This document shows positions 52,925 through 60,826 of a stretch of 64,000 bases of DNA, in pieces (the first letter of the stretch is position 1; every line of letters begins with the position of its first letter). A program made the position numbers and the translations under genes. Source of the DNA: Caryophanales bacterium UBA784 (GTDB lineage Bacteria > Bacillota_I > Bacilli_A > RFN20 > CAG-288); assembly GCA_002297045.1 (NCBI GenBank), contig DBJE01000004.1, forward strand, positions 68,619-132,618, in the 5' to 3' direction. The notes beneath the pieces were generated by a model. The model had not been told where the DNA came from. It was given only the letters and a program-made list of their open reading frames with translations, and searched no databases.

Positions 52925-54085
52925 TTAATTGTAAGAAGAAAGACGGATAGGAGTGATGATCTGGATATTCTCAGGATCCTTGTTTTTGGCCCTGAACCTG
53001 CGGTTAGGGGAAGAAAAGACCAGAGTCACTTCTTCGCTCTGCAAAGCACGCACGGCAGCGGTGACATAGTCGACATTAAAGCCGATTTCAAAGACGTTCT
53101 CGTCATCCGGCCTGACTAAGGAAATCGGTTTAAGTGCCTCGCTGGAGTTACCCATGGAAGTCGAATTGGCGGAAATCGTCGCACCGGCCTCTTTGCTCAA
53201 GGTAAGGCGGACGCGATTGTTCCGGTCATCGGCATTGAGAATGATGATCTTGACACGGTCGGCGGCAGCGAGAAACTCCTGCGACTTCAGGGTAATCTGA
53301 TAGGGGAAGGAAGGAGGAATAAGACGGTCCGGAGTAGGGAAGTCTCCCTGGATAAGACGGGTAGAGACCCTGGCGTTCTTTGAGACAAAGAGGGCACGCT
53401 GCTCGTCAAGGTAGATGGTGACCATCTCTTCCGGATTTAATCCGGTGACCCTGTTTAGGGTCTTAACAGAGCAGGTGAAATTGAATTCGGCAGCCTGGTC
53501 TTTGACTTCCACGGCATTACGGGCCCTGCGGTAGGAGTCAGTCGCCAAAAAGTAGAGCTTACCTCCGTTTGCCCGGACGTTGACGCCGAAGTAGAGTGGT
53601 TTCGGTCCACGGGAAGCTGCGGCATAGGCGGTGGTATCAAAGAGCTTTTTCCTGTCCTTTACCTGAACCTGGAAGCCGATTTTTCCTTCCGGAACTGTAA
53701 GGGCGACGTCCGGATATTCCTCTCCTGCCTTTGTGATTAGGTTGTAGTTAGAAACATCGTCGGAGACATTAAGGAAGTTCGTATCGACCCTGACTAAGGT
53801 CACGATCTCACTGGAAAGCTTAGAGACGATTTCCAGTAGGGTCTTCGCCTGAACCTGGATGCTTCCCTGTTCAAGGGAAAGAATGATATCGTTTCCTTTT
53901 TCGTCCTTCCTTGGCGAAAAGGCTTTGCAGGACCTATCTCCGTCGCTTGCGATGACGGAGACGCCATCGGAGGTGACTTCAATCAGGTAGTTCCTGTACT
54001 GGGCTTCTGCGGAACGGGAAGGAACGGCCTGCGCGGCAAAAGAGAGCATACGCAGGAATTCGTTTCTTTTAATGGTCAGTTTCAT
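52925..54085 (-). CDS. dnaN: DNA polymerase III sliding clamp (beta subunit)
   Basis: 386 residues, three clamp domains. N-terminal MKLTIKRNEFLRMLSFAAQAVPSRSAEA, GVSVIASDGDRSCKAF (SDxD/E loop), mid FLATDSYRRARNAVEV, and C-terminal end DPENIQIITPIRLSSYN, where most clamps end ...PMR(L/P); the expected Met is Ile-Arg here with Arg CTG-complement codon CGT/CGA style, not AGG. It encircles DNA and tethers polymerase. Upstream region carries DnaA boxes shared with dnaA's 3' side. Confidence 0.96.
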   Translation of the reverse strand: MKLTIKRNEFLRMLSFAAQAVPSRSAEAQYRNYLIEVTSDGVSVIASDGDRSCKAFSPRKDEKGNDIILSLEQGSIQVQAKTLLEIVSKLSSEIVTLVRVDTNFLNVSDDVSNYNLITKAGEEYPDVALTVPEGKIGFQVQVKDRKKLFDTTAYAAASRGPKPLYFGVNVRANGGKLYFLATDSYRRARNAVEVKDQAAEFNFTCSVKTLNRVTGLNPEEMVTIYLDEQRALFVSKNARVSTRLIQGDFPTPDRLIPPSFPYQITLKSQEFLAAADRVKIIILNADDRNNRVRLTLSKEAGATISANSTSMGNSSEALKPISLVRPDDENVFEIGFNVDYVTAAVRALQSEEVTLVFSSPNRRFRAKNKDPENIQIITPIRLSSYN

Positions 54086-54411
54086 CTATCAATAGGCTCC
54101 TTTTTGAATATTTATATTATAAGAAAAATATAGGTTACAAGGAAGAGTCTTCCCATTTGGCCGTTTCCCTTTTATTAAGTAGGATAAAAAAGAAAGAAGA
54201 AGGATAAGGATAGACGGTGGATATGTGGATAACTTTCTTATCTTTTGTCGGAAAGAAAGAAAAATAAAGAAGAAAATATCGATAGATAAGGGAAATTAAA
54301 GAGAAATATTCCACTAGGAACAAGTCACTTTCCTTCTCCTTCTTCAGGGGGATTTCTGTGTATATCTTCCCTTTTATCCACAACCCCTGTGGATAAGAAA
54401 AAAGATAAAAG
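54086..54411. promoter_or_regulatory. dnaA-dnaN spacer with DnaA boxes
   Basis: AT-rich spacer with three perfect DnaA boxes: TGTGGATAA at 54224-54232, TTATCCACA at 54374-54382 and TGTGGATAA at 54388-54396; the last two form an inverted pair that could also fold. Together with the main box cluster upstream of dnaA this gives an origin split on both sides of dnaA, as in Bacillus. No gene lies here. Confidence 0.85.
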
Positions 54412-54442
54412 AAAAAGAGAACCCGGGATGAGGTTCTCTTTT
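54412..54442 (-). terminator. Terminator of dnaA
   Basis: AGAGAACC-tcatcccg-GGTTCTCT (minus strand) followed by a T-rich run, immediately after the dnaA stop. Confidence 0.85.
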
Positions 54443-54444
54443 CC

Positions 54445-55806
54445 CTATTTGGAATCCTTGAGCTTATCGCTTAGTTCATCAACGACATGCTTGAGAGAAG
54501 GATCGTTGAGGGACCTTTTCTCAATCTTCTGGACATTGTTCCTGACGGTCGTATGGTCTTTCCCAAACGCCTTACCGATTTCCTGATAGGAGATATTCCT
54601 CCTTTTGCGGGAGAGATACCTGGCAATCTGTCTTGCGAGGGCTATCTGACTTGTCCGTACCTTACTTTTCAGCTGTGCTTCCGTCAGGGAATAGTAATCC
54701 GCTACTTCCTTGATGATCAACGAAACATCGACTTTTCCCTTCTTCGACTTTCTCTGCTCATCGTTTTCAAAGACCTTCCGGACAAAGTCGATTCCGACCT
54801 TGCCTTGCGGCTTATGGATAGTGATGGCGAAGAGAAGATTGGTGAACGCCCCCTCTAATTCCCGGACATTCTTTGAATAATTGGAAGAGAGATAGTCAAG
54901 GACTAGGGGATCAAAGTCTTCGATTTTCCTGTTGCTTAGCCGGATCTTCCTTTGAAGGATGCCAAGAAGAGTGTTCTTCTCCGGTGGGCGGATAGAGACG
55001 GAAAGGCCGGAAGTGAAACGGGAGACTAAACGGTCAGGAAGCCCTTTTAGTTCGCTAGGTGCCCGGTCAGAGGTGATGACAATCTGTCTCTGATGGGAGA
55101 CAAGGAAGTTAAAGACATTGAAGAACCTCTCCTGTGTCCGTTCCTTATTGGCTAAGGATTGGATGTCATCGACAAGAAGGACATCGACAGAAGTGAAGAA
55201 GTCCTTCCTGTTTTCGCTTCCTTTGCCAAGGGCGAACTTAACGTACTCGTCAACGAAGTCAGCGGCAGTGATATAGAGAACCTTGCGGTCAGGATGCTTA
55301 GACAGATAATTGTTTCCTATGGCCTGGAGAAGATGCGTTTTCCCTAGTCCTGACCCGGAATAGAAGAAAACAGGATTTGCCCTGTTGGGAGAGACGGAGC
55401 AGGAAAGAGCTGCCCTATAGGCGTCGCGGTTAGAGTCACCGATAACAAAATTATCGAATGTATACTGTGGCTCAAGACGGGAGTTTTTAAAGAAGGTCTC
55501 CTTTGCTTCCTCAATGACATGATTTCTAGCCTGATAGCTTTTCTCATCAATGACATCGATTTCCATAGGAGTCTCCCTTAATTCCTTTAAGGCAGACTGG
55601 ACAAGGGGAAGCCTTGCACTTTTGAAGATGATGCAATTGGTCGAACTCTCACAGACAAAAAGAGCGTGATTTCCCTCGATGGACTTTAGTTCGACAGCAC
55701 CGGAGAACATTGTTTCGAATAGCTTTGGATCAATGTTCGGTCTGATTCTTTCCAGTAGCTGACGGAAGAGCTCGCTGACCTGATGATCCTTTTGGGTTTC
55801 GTACAT
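54445..55806 (-). CDS. dnaA: Chromosomal replication initiator DnaA
   Basis: 453 residues from the ATG at 55806, chosen for AAGGAGAAC upstream; a start 39 bases earlier lacks one. Domain III: FDNFVIGDSNRDAY[M]AAL, Walker A GSGLGKTHLLQAIGN, Walker B VLLVDDIQSL, NKERTQE[M]FFNVFN, sensor ITSDRAPSEL. Domain IV: ALARQIA[M]YLSRK[M][M]NISYQEIG and GKDHTTV, the DnaA-box reading helix. IAMYL is near-universal; its Met is AGG (54619-54621) while the Args nearby are AGA and CGC. It opens the origin lying directly upstream. Confidence 0.98.
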   Translation of the reverse strand: MYETQKDHQVSELFRQLLERIRPNIDPKLFETMFSGAVELKSIEGNHALFVCESSTNCIIFKSARLPLVQSALKELRETPMEIDVIDEKSYQARNHVIEEAKETFFKNSRLEPQYTFDNFVIGDSNRDAYRAALSCSVSPNRANPVFFYSGSGLGKTHLLQAIGNNYLSKHPDRKVLYITAADFVDEYVKFALGKGSENRKDFFTSVDVLLVDDIQSLANKERTQERFFNVFNFLVSHQRQIVITSDRAPSELKGLPDRLVSRFTSGLSVSIRPPEKNTLLGILQRKIRLSNRKIEDFDPLVLDYLSSNYSKNVRELEGAFTNLLFAITIHKPQGKVGIDFVRKVFENDEQRKSKKGKVDVSLIIKEVADYYSLTEAQLKSKVRTSQIALARQIARYLSRKRRNISYQEIGKAFGKDHTTVRNNVQKIEKRSLNDPSLKHVVDELSDKLKDSK

Positions 55807-55883
55807 GGTCTGTTCTCCTTTACGTGAATGATTATAGGGAAGCAAAGCCGGTTTGTTAAGGGAAAAATTGGGGCCGAAAAAAG

Positions 55884-56284
55884 TTATTCACCATATCTTT
55901 CTGTGACTTTTCTAAGATTTCTGCTTGAAATCTATCCACTATCCACTAGAAAAGAAAAGTGGATAAAAAGTTACTATCTAGGTGGTGGATAACTTCTTTG
56001 GTGGATAAGTGGATAACTATCCACAGCGGTCAAAGTTATCAACCGCCGTAAAACTCGATAGATAAGGTAAAAATTAAAGATATCCACTGCAAAATAATAG
56101 CCTTATCCACCGGTAGTGGATAAGGCGTTTTCATGGTGGATAAAAAGTGGATAACCTAGTAAAGTTATCCACTGCCATATTTTCCGGCTTCAACGTTATC
56201 CACTGATAAAATAGACGGAAAACGGCTAAATTGTAAAGAATGTAAAATTCCTATTTTTGTTCTTCTTTTTTCTTTTGTGGATAA
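55884..56284. other. Replication origin oriC with DnaA-box cluster
   Basis: About 16 DnaA-box-like 9-mers in 400 bases, on both strands. Perfect or near forms: AGTGGATAA or its complement TTATCCACT at 55958, 56008, 56115, 56146, 56165 and 56196; GGTGGATAA or TTATCCACC at 55984, 56000, 56103 and 56135; CTATCCACA at 56017; TGTGGATAA at 56276; weaker ones at 55884, 55932, 56037 and 56080. AT-rich stretches follow to 56300. The commonest form ends in A/T-GTGGATAA with A at position 1 rather than T. It lies directly upstream of dnaA. Confidence 0.92.
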
Positions 56285-56312
56285 CTTAAAATTTATTTTT
56301 GTCAAAACGAAA

Positions 56313-56340
56313 AGAGCCTATTTTTTCATAGGCTCCTTTA
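56313..56340 (-). terminator. Terminator of the thiamine pyrophosphokinase unit
   Basis: GAGCCTA-ttttttca-TAGGCTC hairpin just past the thiN stop, at the border of oriC; T runs lie within the loop and on the plus side, A-rich on the other. Confidence 0.6.
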
Positions 56341-56371
56341 CTTTTTCCTTTTCGAAGAAAAAGGTCTGATC

Positions 56372-57040
56372 TCAATGATTCTTCTGTTCCTGTTCTTTTC
56401 CTTCGATATGAGTGAAGCTCACTTCTCTTGGCCTTACTATCCTAAGCTTTCCTTCTTTCACCATAATCCTTCCTTCTTTTCCCACAAACTCATTTGAGCA
56501 GCCAAGGCTAGTCGAAGAAGTGAGATCTTTATCGGAAAGAGCATACTTCCTTCCCTTAATGGTGACGCCATGGCTTATCGGACTATAGCTAAAAACAGAA
56601 ACAAAGCCATGGCTTAAAGGAGAAAGAAGAAGAGATTGATGATCTATCCTGACCCTTTTCTCTTTTCCGTCTTCGGAATAGAGAATTCCTTCTGCCTTCC
56701 TATCACAGAGATACGAAAGAAGATTTAGGCTTGCCCTAGTCTGATCCCTTCTTCCCCCATAGAGGCCATAGAGATGAAATTCTCGATATCCTCGCTTTAA
56801 GAGTTCCTTTACGGCAAAGAAAGAATCTGTATCATCCTTCCTCGGATTTAAGGAAATCACTTCTTTAGGATGACCGATTTCTTCTTTAGGAAAGGTATCG
56901 AAATCTCCGACAAGAAGATCAGGTTCCCTTCCTCTATCTTTGAGGTAACGGTACCCTCCGTCACAGCAGACAAGGAAAGAACCATGCCTATCAGGAAGAG
57001 AAAGAAGGGGACCAGCTCCGATAAGGATGACTTTTTTCAT
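56372..57040 (-). CDS. thiN: Thiamine pyrophosphokinase
   Basis: 222 residues. CCDGGYRYL, LLVGDFDTF (GDFDS box), NP[M]KDDTDSFFAVKELL (KDDTD box) and GLYGGR[M]DQT[M]ASLNLLSYL (GGRxDHT box) define the TPK catalytic half; the thiamine-binding half follows with SPISHGVTIKG and TSSTSLGCSNEF. It transfers pyrophosphate from ATP to thiamine. His of GGRxDHT is Gln here. Its start overlaps the Sel1-like gene's stop in ATGA. Confidence 0.93.
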   Translation of the reverse strand: MKKVILIGAGPLLSLPDRHGSFLVCCDGGYRYLKDRGREPDLLVGDFDTFPKEEIGHPKEVISLNPRKDDTDSFFAVKELLKRGYREFHLYGLYGGRRDQTRASLNLLSYLCDRKAEGILYSEDGKEKRVRIDHQSLLLSPLSHGFVSVFSYSPISHGVTIKGRKYALSDKDLTSSTSLGCSNEFVGKEGRIMVKEGKLRIVRPREVSFTHIEGKEQEQKNH

Positions 57041-57597
57041 TCGATATACCCGGGAAGGGAAAAGCCTTCCTCTTCTGCCTTTCTGATAATTTCCTTCTGG
57101 CCTTTAAGATCTCCTTCCTCGCTCTTCCTGACCAGCCTTCCGAAGTATCCGTCTTTTTCATGATGGTAGCTTGCCTGAAGGAAACATTCGTAGGCAAGCT
57201 TTCTGTTCTTTTCAAAGAGGATTCCTTCGTGAAGAAGGTATCCCCTTCTTAGATAGGCAGCCCCAACCTGGTATACACAGGCCCTCCGTAGATGGTTCCG
57301 GCTTTTGACTTCGTCTATATCCTGGTAAAGAAGATGAAGATAGAAATGACCGCGGAAGTTCTTTTCCTTTATGGCTAGCTCTGCCTGTCGGATTGCCTCT
57401 TCCTTGGAAATATAAAAATAGGAGTTATCCGGATGGAGATAACATTCCACAAGGAAAAGATGATTCCTTCCGTGAAAGGAACTCGATGAGAGAAGAATCC
57501 GCTTGATGTCGTTCTTCTGCTCGTCGCTAGTGAATGGGTTCTGGACTTTATCGAGCAGTCCGTTAAAGAGCTCTTTCCGGCTTAATGGCTTTTCCAT
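57037..57597 (-). CDS. Sel1/TPR-like repeat protein
   Basis: 186 residues from the ATG at 57597, preceded by AAAGAG and, just before, TATAAT, so the leader is very short. Repeats such as GAAYL[M][M]GYLLHEGILFEKN and LAYECFLQASYHHEKDGYFG follow the Sel1 pattern (A-x-x-x-L-x-x-x-Y-x-x-G), probably a protein-binding helical solenoid. Couples by ATGA overlap to thiN. No enzyme motif seen. Divergent from ispE. Confidence 0.7.
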   Translation of the reverse strand: MEKPLSRKELFNGLLDKVQNPFTSDEQKNDIKRILLSSSSFHGRNHLFLVECYLHPDNSYFYISKEEAIRQAELAIKEKNFRGHFYLHLLYQDIDEVKSRNHLRRACVYQVGAAYLRRGYLLHEGILFEKNRKLAYECFLQASYHHEKDGYFGRLVRKSEEGDLKGQKEIIRKAEEEGFSLPGYIE

Positions 57598-57701
57598 ATT
57601 CTCTTTATTATAATCAGAGTGATGAAATATTCTTCCGCCTGTTCTAGAAATCATTATAATTGTTAGGATACTTTCTGACTTTGATTAAGGAGACAGACCA
57701 C

Positions 57702-58577
57702 ATGCAGGAAACAATCGTCCGGGCATACGGAAAAATAAACCTTGCCATCGATGTCAAAGGCAAACGGGAAGACGGATATCATGACGTTGATAGGATCACG
57801 ATTCCTTTAAAACTTCATGATTCGATTGAAATCTCCCCCTTCCATTCCTATAACGATAATGACACCTATCTCTACTGTGATGATCCAACAATTATTTGCG
57901 ATGAATCGAATCTCGCCTATAAAGCCTTGGACTATAGGAGAGAGAACCATCAAGTCAAGGGTTCTTTCCAGATTCTGATCCATAAGCGCATTCCGGTCAG
58001 GGCCGGTCTAGGCGGAGGAAGCGCAGATGCCGCTGCCGTCAGGCATGCCGTAGAGCACTACAACAAAGATAAGGGCAAGGAAGAAATCGAGCAGAAACTT
58101 GCCGTAGACGTCTCGGCCGATGTTCCTTTCTGCTTAATCAACAGACCTTGCCGTGTCCAAGGCAAAGGGGAGATTCTAACTCCGATTTCGGTGAAGGATT
58201 CCTATCTTGTCTTAGTGGTTAAGCCGAAGGTCGGTCTGTCCACGAAGTCTGTCTATGAAGCCTACGATCTTGTCCCTGAGGAAGAGATTAAGCATCCGGA
58301 TATTGAGGCGTTAAGGAAGGGACTGAAAGACGGAGATGAAAATCTGATTAAGGAAAACAGGATTAATGTCCTTGAAATCCCTGCGGTTAAAGCACTCCCT
58401 CTCATCAAAGACATTCTTGAAGGTAGGACTAAGCTTGGCCTACCGCTTAATGGCAGGTCCGGAACCGGAAGTGCCTGCTTTGCTCTAAGTAAGAACAAAA
58501 AAACAAGGGAAACGGCTGCCCGTTTCTTTGAAGCAAAAGGCTATGAAGTCTATACCAGCGAATTCCTTTTGAACTGA
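57702..58577 (+). CDS. ispE: 4-diphosphocytidyl-2-C-methyl-D-erythritol kinase
   Basis: 291 residues from the ATG at 57702 (AAGGAG upstream). GHMP kinase: AYGKINLAIDVKGKREDGYHDVD[M]ITIPL, the ATP loop IPV[M]AGLGGGSADAAAV[M]HAV, DVSADVPFC, and PLNG[M]SGTGSACFAL. It phosphorylates CDP-ME in the MEP isoprenoid pathway. The third block is G-M-S-G-S/T-G in nearly all homologues; its Met is AGG (58455-58457). Stop is TGA, showing TGA is a stop in this code. Confidence 0.96.
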   Translation: MQETIVRAYGKINLAIDVKGKREDGYHDVDRITIPLKLHDSIEISPFHSYNDNDTYLYCDDPTIICDESNLAYKALDYRRENHQVKGSFQILIHKRIPVRAGLGGGSADAAAVRHAVEHYNKDKGKEEIEQKLAVDVSADVPFCLINRPCRVQGKGEILTPISVKDSYLVLVVKPKVGLSTKSVYEAYDLVPEEEIKHPDIEALRKGLKDGDENLIKENRINVLEIPAVKALPLIKDILEGRTKLGLPLNGRSGTGSACFALSKNKKTRETAARFFEAKGYEVYTSEFLLN

Positions 58578-58644
58578 TTTACCTGATTTCTCTTTGAAAT
58601 TTACAATTTAGGCGTAAAATAGAAAATGTGTTTTGGAGGTCATT

Positions 58645-59622
58645 ATGAAGCTTGATAGTAACGCCGTCATTTTCGCCCTCTCCGCTAATGTCGACTTAGC
58701 CAAGTCTGTTGCCAAACTTCTGTCTACTGAGCTCTCTCCTGTCCATCTCGCCTATTTCCCTTCCGGTGAAATTCTTTGCTGTCCGGAAGAGACCGTGCGT
58801 GGAAAGCAGGTCTTTATCATCCAGTCGACCTGTCCGCCGGTCAATGACAACCTTAGGGAAGTGTTGATCTTCATCGATTCCCTCCGCCGTGCATCGGCTG
58901 GGGAAATCAATGTCATCATTCCTTACTTTGGCTATGCCCGCCAAGACAGAAAGTCCAAGCCCCGTGAACCGATTTCCTCTAAGCTTGTTGCCGATAGGCT
59001 TGTTACTGCCGGTGCAAACCGTGTCATCACGGTTAATCTCCACGCTCCTCAGCTCCAGGGCTTCTTCTCCTGCCTTGAGGATGATAGGACGGCTATCCCT
59101 CTTCTTGGCCATGTCTTATACAACGATCCGGAAATCGACCGGAAGAACTTAGTCACTGTTTCCCCTGATCATGGCGGAGTCACCCGTGCCCGTCAGATTG
59201 CCGATAAGCTGGATACTCCTATTGCCATCATCGATAAGCGCCGGAATAACAAATATCAGCCGGAAGTCAGGAACATCGTCGGAGATGTGGACGGAAAAGA
59301 CTGCATCATCATCGATGACAGGATCGATACCGCCGGTTCTGCCATCGCTGCCGCTAAGGCCTTAAAGAGCCATGGCGCAAAGAGAATCAGGATGGCGGTC
59401 ACTCATCCGGTCTTCTCTGATCCTGCCTATGACCGTCTGACGAAAGAAAAGGTTTTTGAGAAAATCTATGTGACTGACTCCATTCCGTTAAAAGACAAGT
59501 TCAAGCAGACAAAAGACATCCGTATCCAGGTTGTCTCTCTTGATACTAGGCTTGCCGATGTCATTGAATCCATCTCCCATAATAAATCAATTTCCGAAGT
59601 CTACTATCGGTTTGCTGACTAA
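58645..59622 (+). CDS. prs: Ribose-phosphate pyrophosphokinase
   Basis: 325 residues from the ATG at 58645 (TGGAGGT upstream; a TTG start at 58633 is unnecessary). Makes PRPP from ribose 5-phosphate and ATP. Motifs: QSTCPPVNDNL[M]EVL, PYFGYARQDRKSKPREPISSK, LHAPQLQGFF, DHGGVTRARQIADKL, and the PRPP loop IIIDD[M]IDTAGSA. I count seven AGG and two ATG in this gene, so AGG is the main Met codon. Conserved Args (RQDRK, PREP, TRARQ) are CGC, AGA and CGT. Confidence 0.97.
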   Translation: MKLDSNAVIFALSANVDLAKSVAKLLSTELSPVHLAYFPSGEILCCPEETVRGKQVFIIQSTCPPVNDNLREVLIFIDSLRRASAGEINVIIPYFGYARQDRKSKPREPISSKLVADRLVTAGANRVITVNLHAPQLQGFFSCLEDDRTAIPLLGHVLYNDPEIDRKNLVTVSPDHGGVTRARQIADKLDTPIAIIDKRRNNKYQPEVRNIVGDVDGKDCIIIDDRIDTAGSAIAAAKALKSHGAKRIRMAVTHPVFSDPAYDRLTKEKVFEKIYVTDSIPLKDKFKQTKDIRIQVVSLDTRLADVIESISHNKSISEVYYRFAD

Positions 59623-59627
59623 TTGAC

Positions 59628-59668
59628 AAAACAACCCGTCTTAGGAGATCAAAGACGGGTTTTGTTTT
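59628..59668 (+). terminator. Terminator after prs
   Basis: CAAAACAACCCGTCTT and AAGACGGGTTTTG arms around a short loop, then a T run. Confidence 0.88.
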
Positions 59669-60049
59669 TACACAAATTCAAAGGATAAGGCCAGCCATAA
59701 AGAAATATCTGGCGGCAAAAAAACGAAATTGATTGTACCTTCTTCTTAGTTAAGTGCAGATTGTGGCCGGCTTCTCTACAGCCTGTCCAGCACCGTGGCA
59801 GCCATTGTTAAACTAGCCATGTACAGCATCTTTTGCATAATCTTTTCGTCCTTTCCGATGTGTAAGGCTAACTAGGGGATTATCTCACTTCGTACGTGGC
59901 TTCTGAGCTAACTTGGGGGTCGTTTTCGTTGCTCCTCCATTCTCATTTCATTTTATACTTCAGGTTGTAGATTCACCTTCTTGCTTTTACTTTGTTATCG
60001 TTGACATTACGATTATGCTAGTTAGAATATTAAGTGAGGAATACCTATA
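59669..60049. other. Gap with a possible tiny hydrophobic ORF
   Basis: About 380 bases. On the minus strand 59776-59838 encodes a 20-residue peptide starting MQKMLYMASLTMAATVLD, preceded by AAAGGA. Plus-strand sequence nearby shows two copies of GCTAACT plus a G-run (about 59867-59927). The peptide looks membrane-seeking; it may be a small toxin-like peptide or chance. Nothing else is readable. Confidence 0.3.
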
Positions 60050-60826
60050 ATGACTAAAAAAGAGGCCGTGAAATTTGGCAGTGCTCTTTGCTCTTTTTTT
60101 CTTCTTTGCTCATTCACGAATCAGGCCAACCTGTCTGATTTTAATCGTTCTGTTGGCGAATATAGAACTTATGTGCGGAAAAGCGACGGAAAGTATTTGA
60201 AAATTGGAGATGTTGTTAAAGCTGATCTCGGGCGCAGAAACGGAGGAATCATTGGCCAATATAGGAAATTTTCTGTCAATTCCTATTCTTGTTTTGATGC
60301 AGCTGACAACGGATATATTCTCTCTTATGAACAGACGATGATGAATCCAAAGGCGGTTACCAGCCTTCAATTTAGTTATCGTGCTTCTTTGTCTCAATCG
60401 GTTTCTTATTCTTATTCGAAATCAATTGGATATGAGCTGTCTAATGCCTTTTCTGGTTCCCTTTCTTTGGATGGTTTTGGAAAAATCGGTTCGGAAATCG
60501 GGAGTAAGATAACCCATGTCGATACAAGGACGTATTCTTACACTTATGGTGAAGAAAAGAGTGTCTCCTATACAGGCACCTTTGATTTAGGCCGAGTTCC
60601 TTCAGGATATCTGTTCTCTCCCTGCCTAGTCTGTAGTGCACAGATTTTAAACCTGAATTATACAATCTATGATCAGTACTGGTGGGGAGACTATCCCTCA
60701 AAATCGGACGAAGAAGTCAATCAGGATGTTTCTGTACTGATTATTGATAAGAGTACGTTGGAATTTACGATTTGCATTAAACGGGAAGGGGCGTCTGGTA
60801 AGCCCGCTTACTATCTCCATGCCTAA
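60050..60826 (+). CDS. Secreted protein of unknown function, first gene of an ABC cassette
   Basis: 258 residues. A signal peptide (AVKFGSALCSFFLLCSFTNQA) is followed by a soluble beta-rich sequence with many Tyr and Ser (SLSQSVSYSYSKSIGYEL, HVDT[M]TYSYTYGEEKS) and a late GYLFSPCLVCSAQ with a Cys pair. It lies at the head of a four-gene cassette with two FtsX-like permeases and an ATPase; its stop overlaps the next gene. A bacteriocin, immunity factor or substrate of the exporter are possible; the size is too large for lactococcin-972 type peptides. Function not recognised. Confidence 0.7.
   Translation: MTKKEAVKFGSALCSFFLLCSFTNQANLSDFNRSVGEYRTYVRKSDGKYLKIGDVVKADLGRRNGGIIGQYRKFSVNSYSCFDAADNGYILSYEQTMMNPKAVTSLQFSYRASLSQSVSYSYSKSIGYELSNAFSGSLSLDGFGKIGSEIGSKITHVDTRTYSYTYGEEKSVSYTGTFDLGRVPSGYLFSPCLVCSAQILNLNYTIYDQYWWGDYPSKSDEEVNQDVSVLIIDKSTLEFTICIKREGASGKPAYYLHA

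Noticed and set aside
55884..56284. Repeated GTGGATAA units as a CRISPR-like array
   Set aside because: Units are 9 bases, on both strands and unevenly spaced, directly upstream of dnaA; they are DnaA boxes. No CRISPR array or cas gene is seen.
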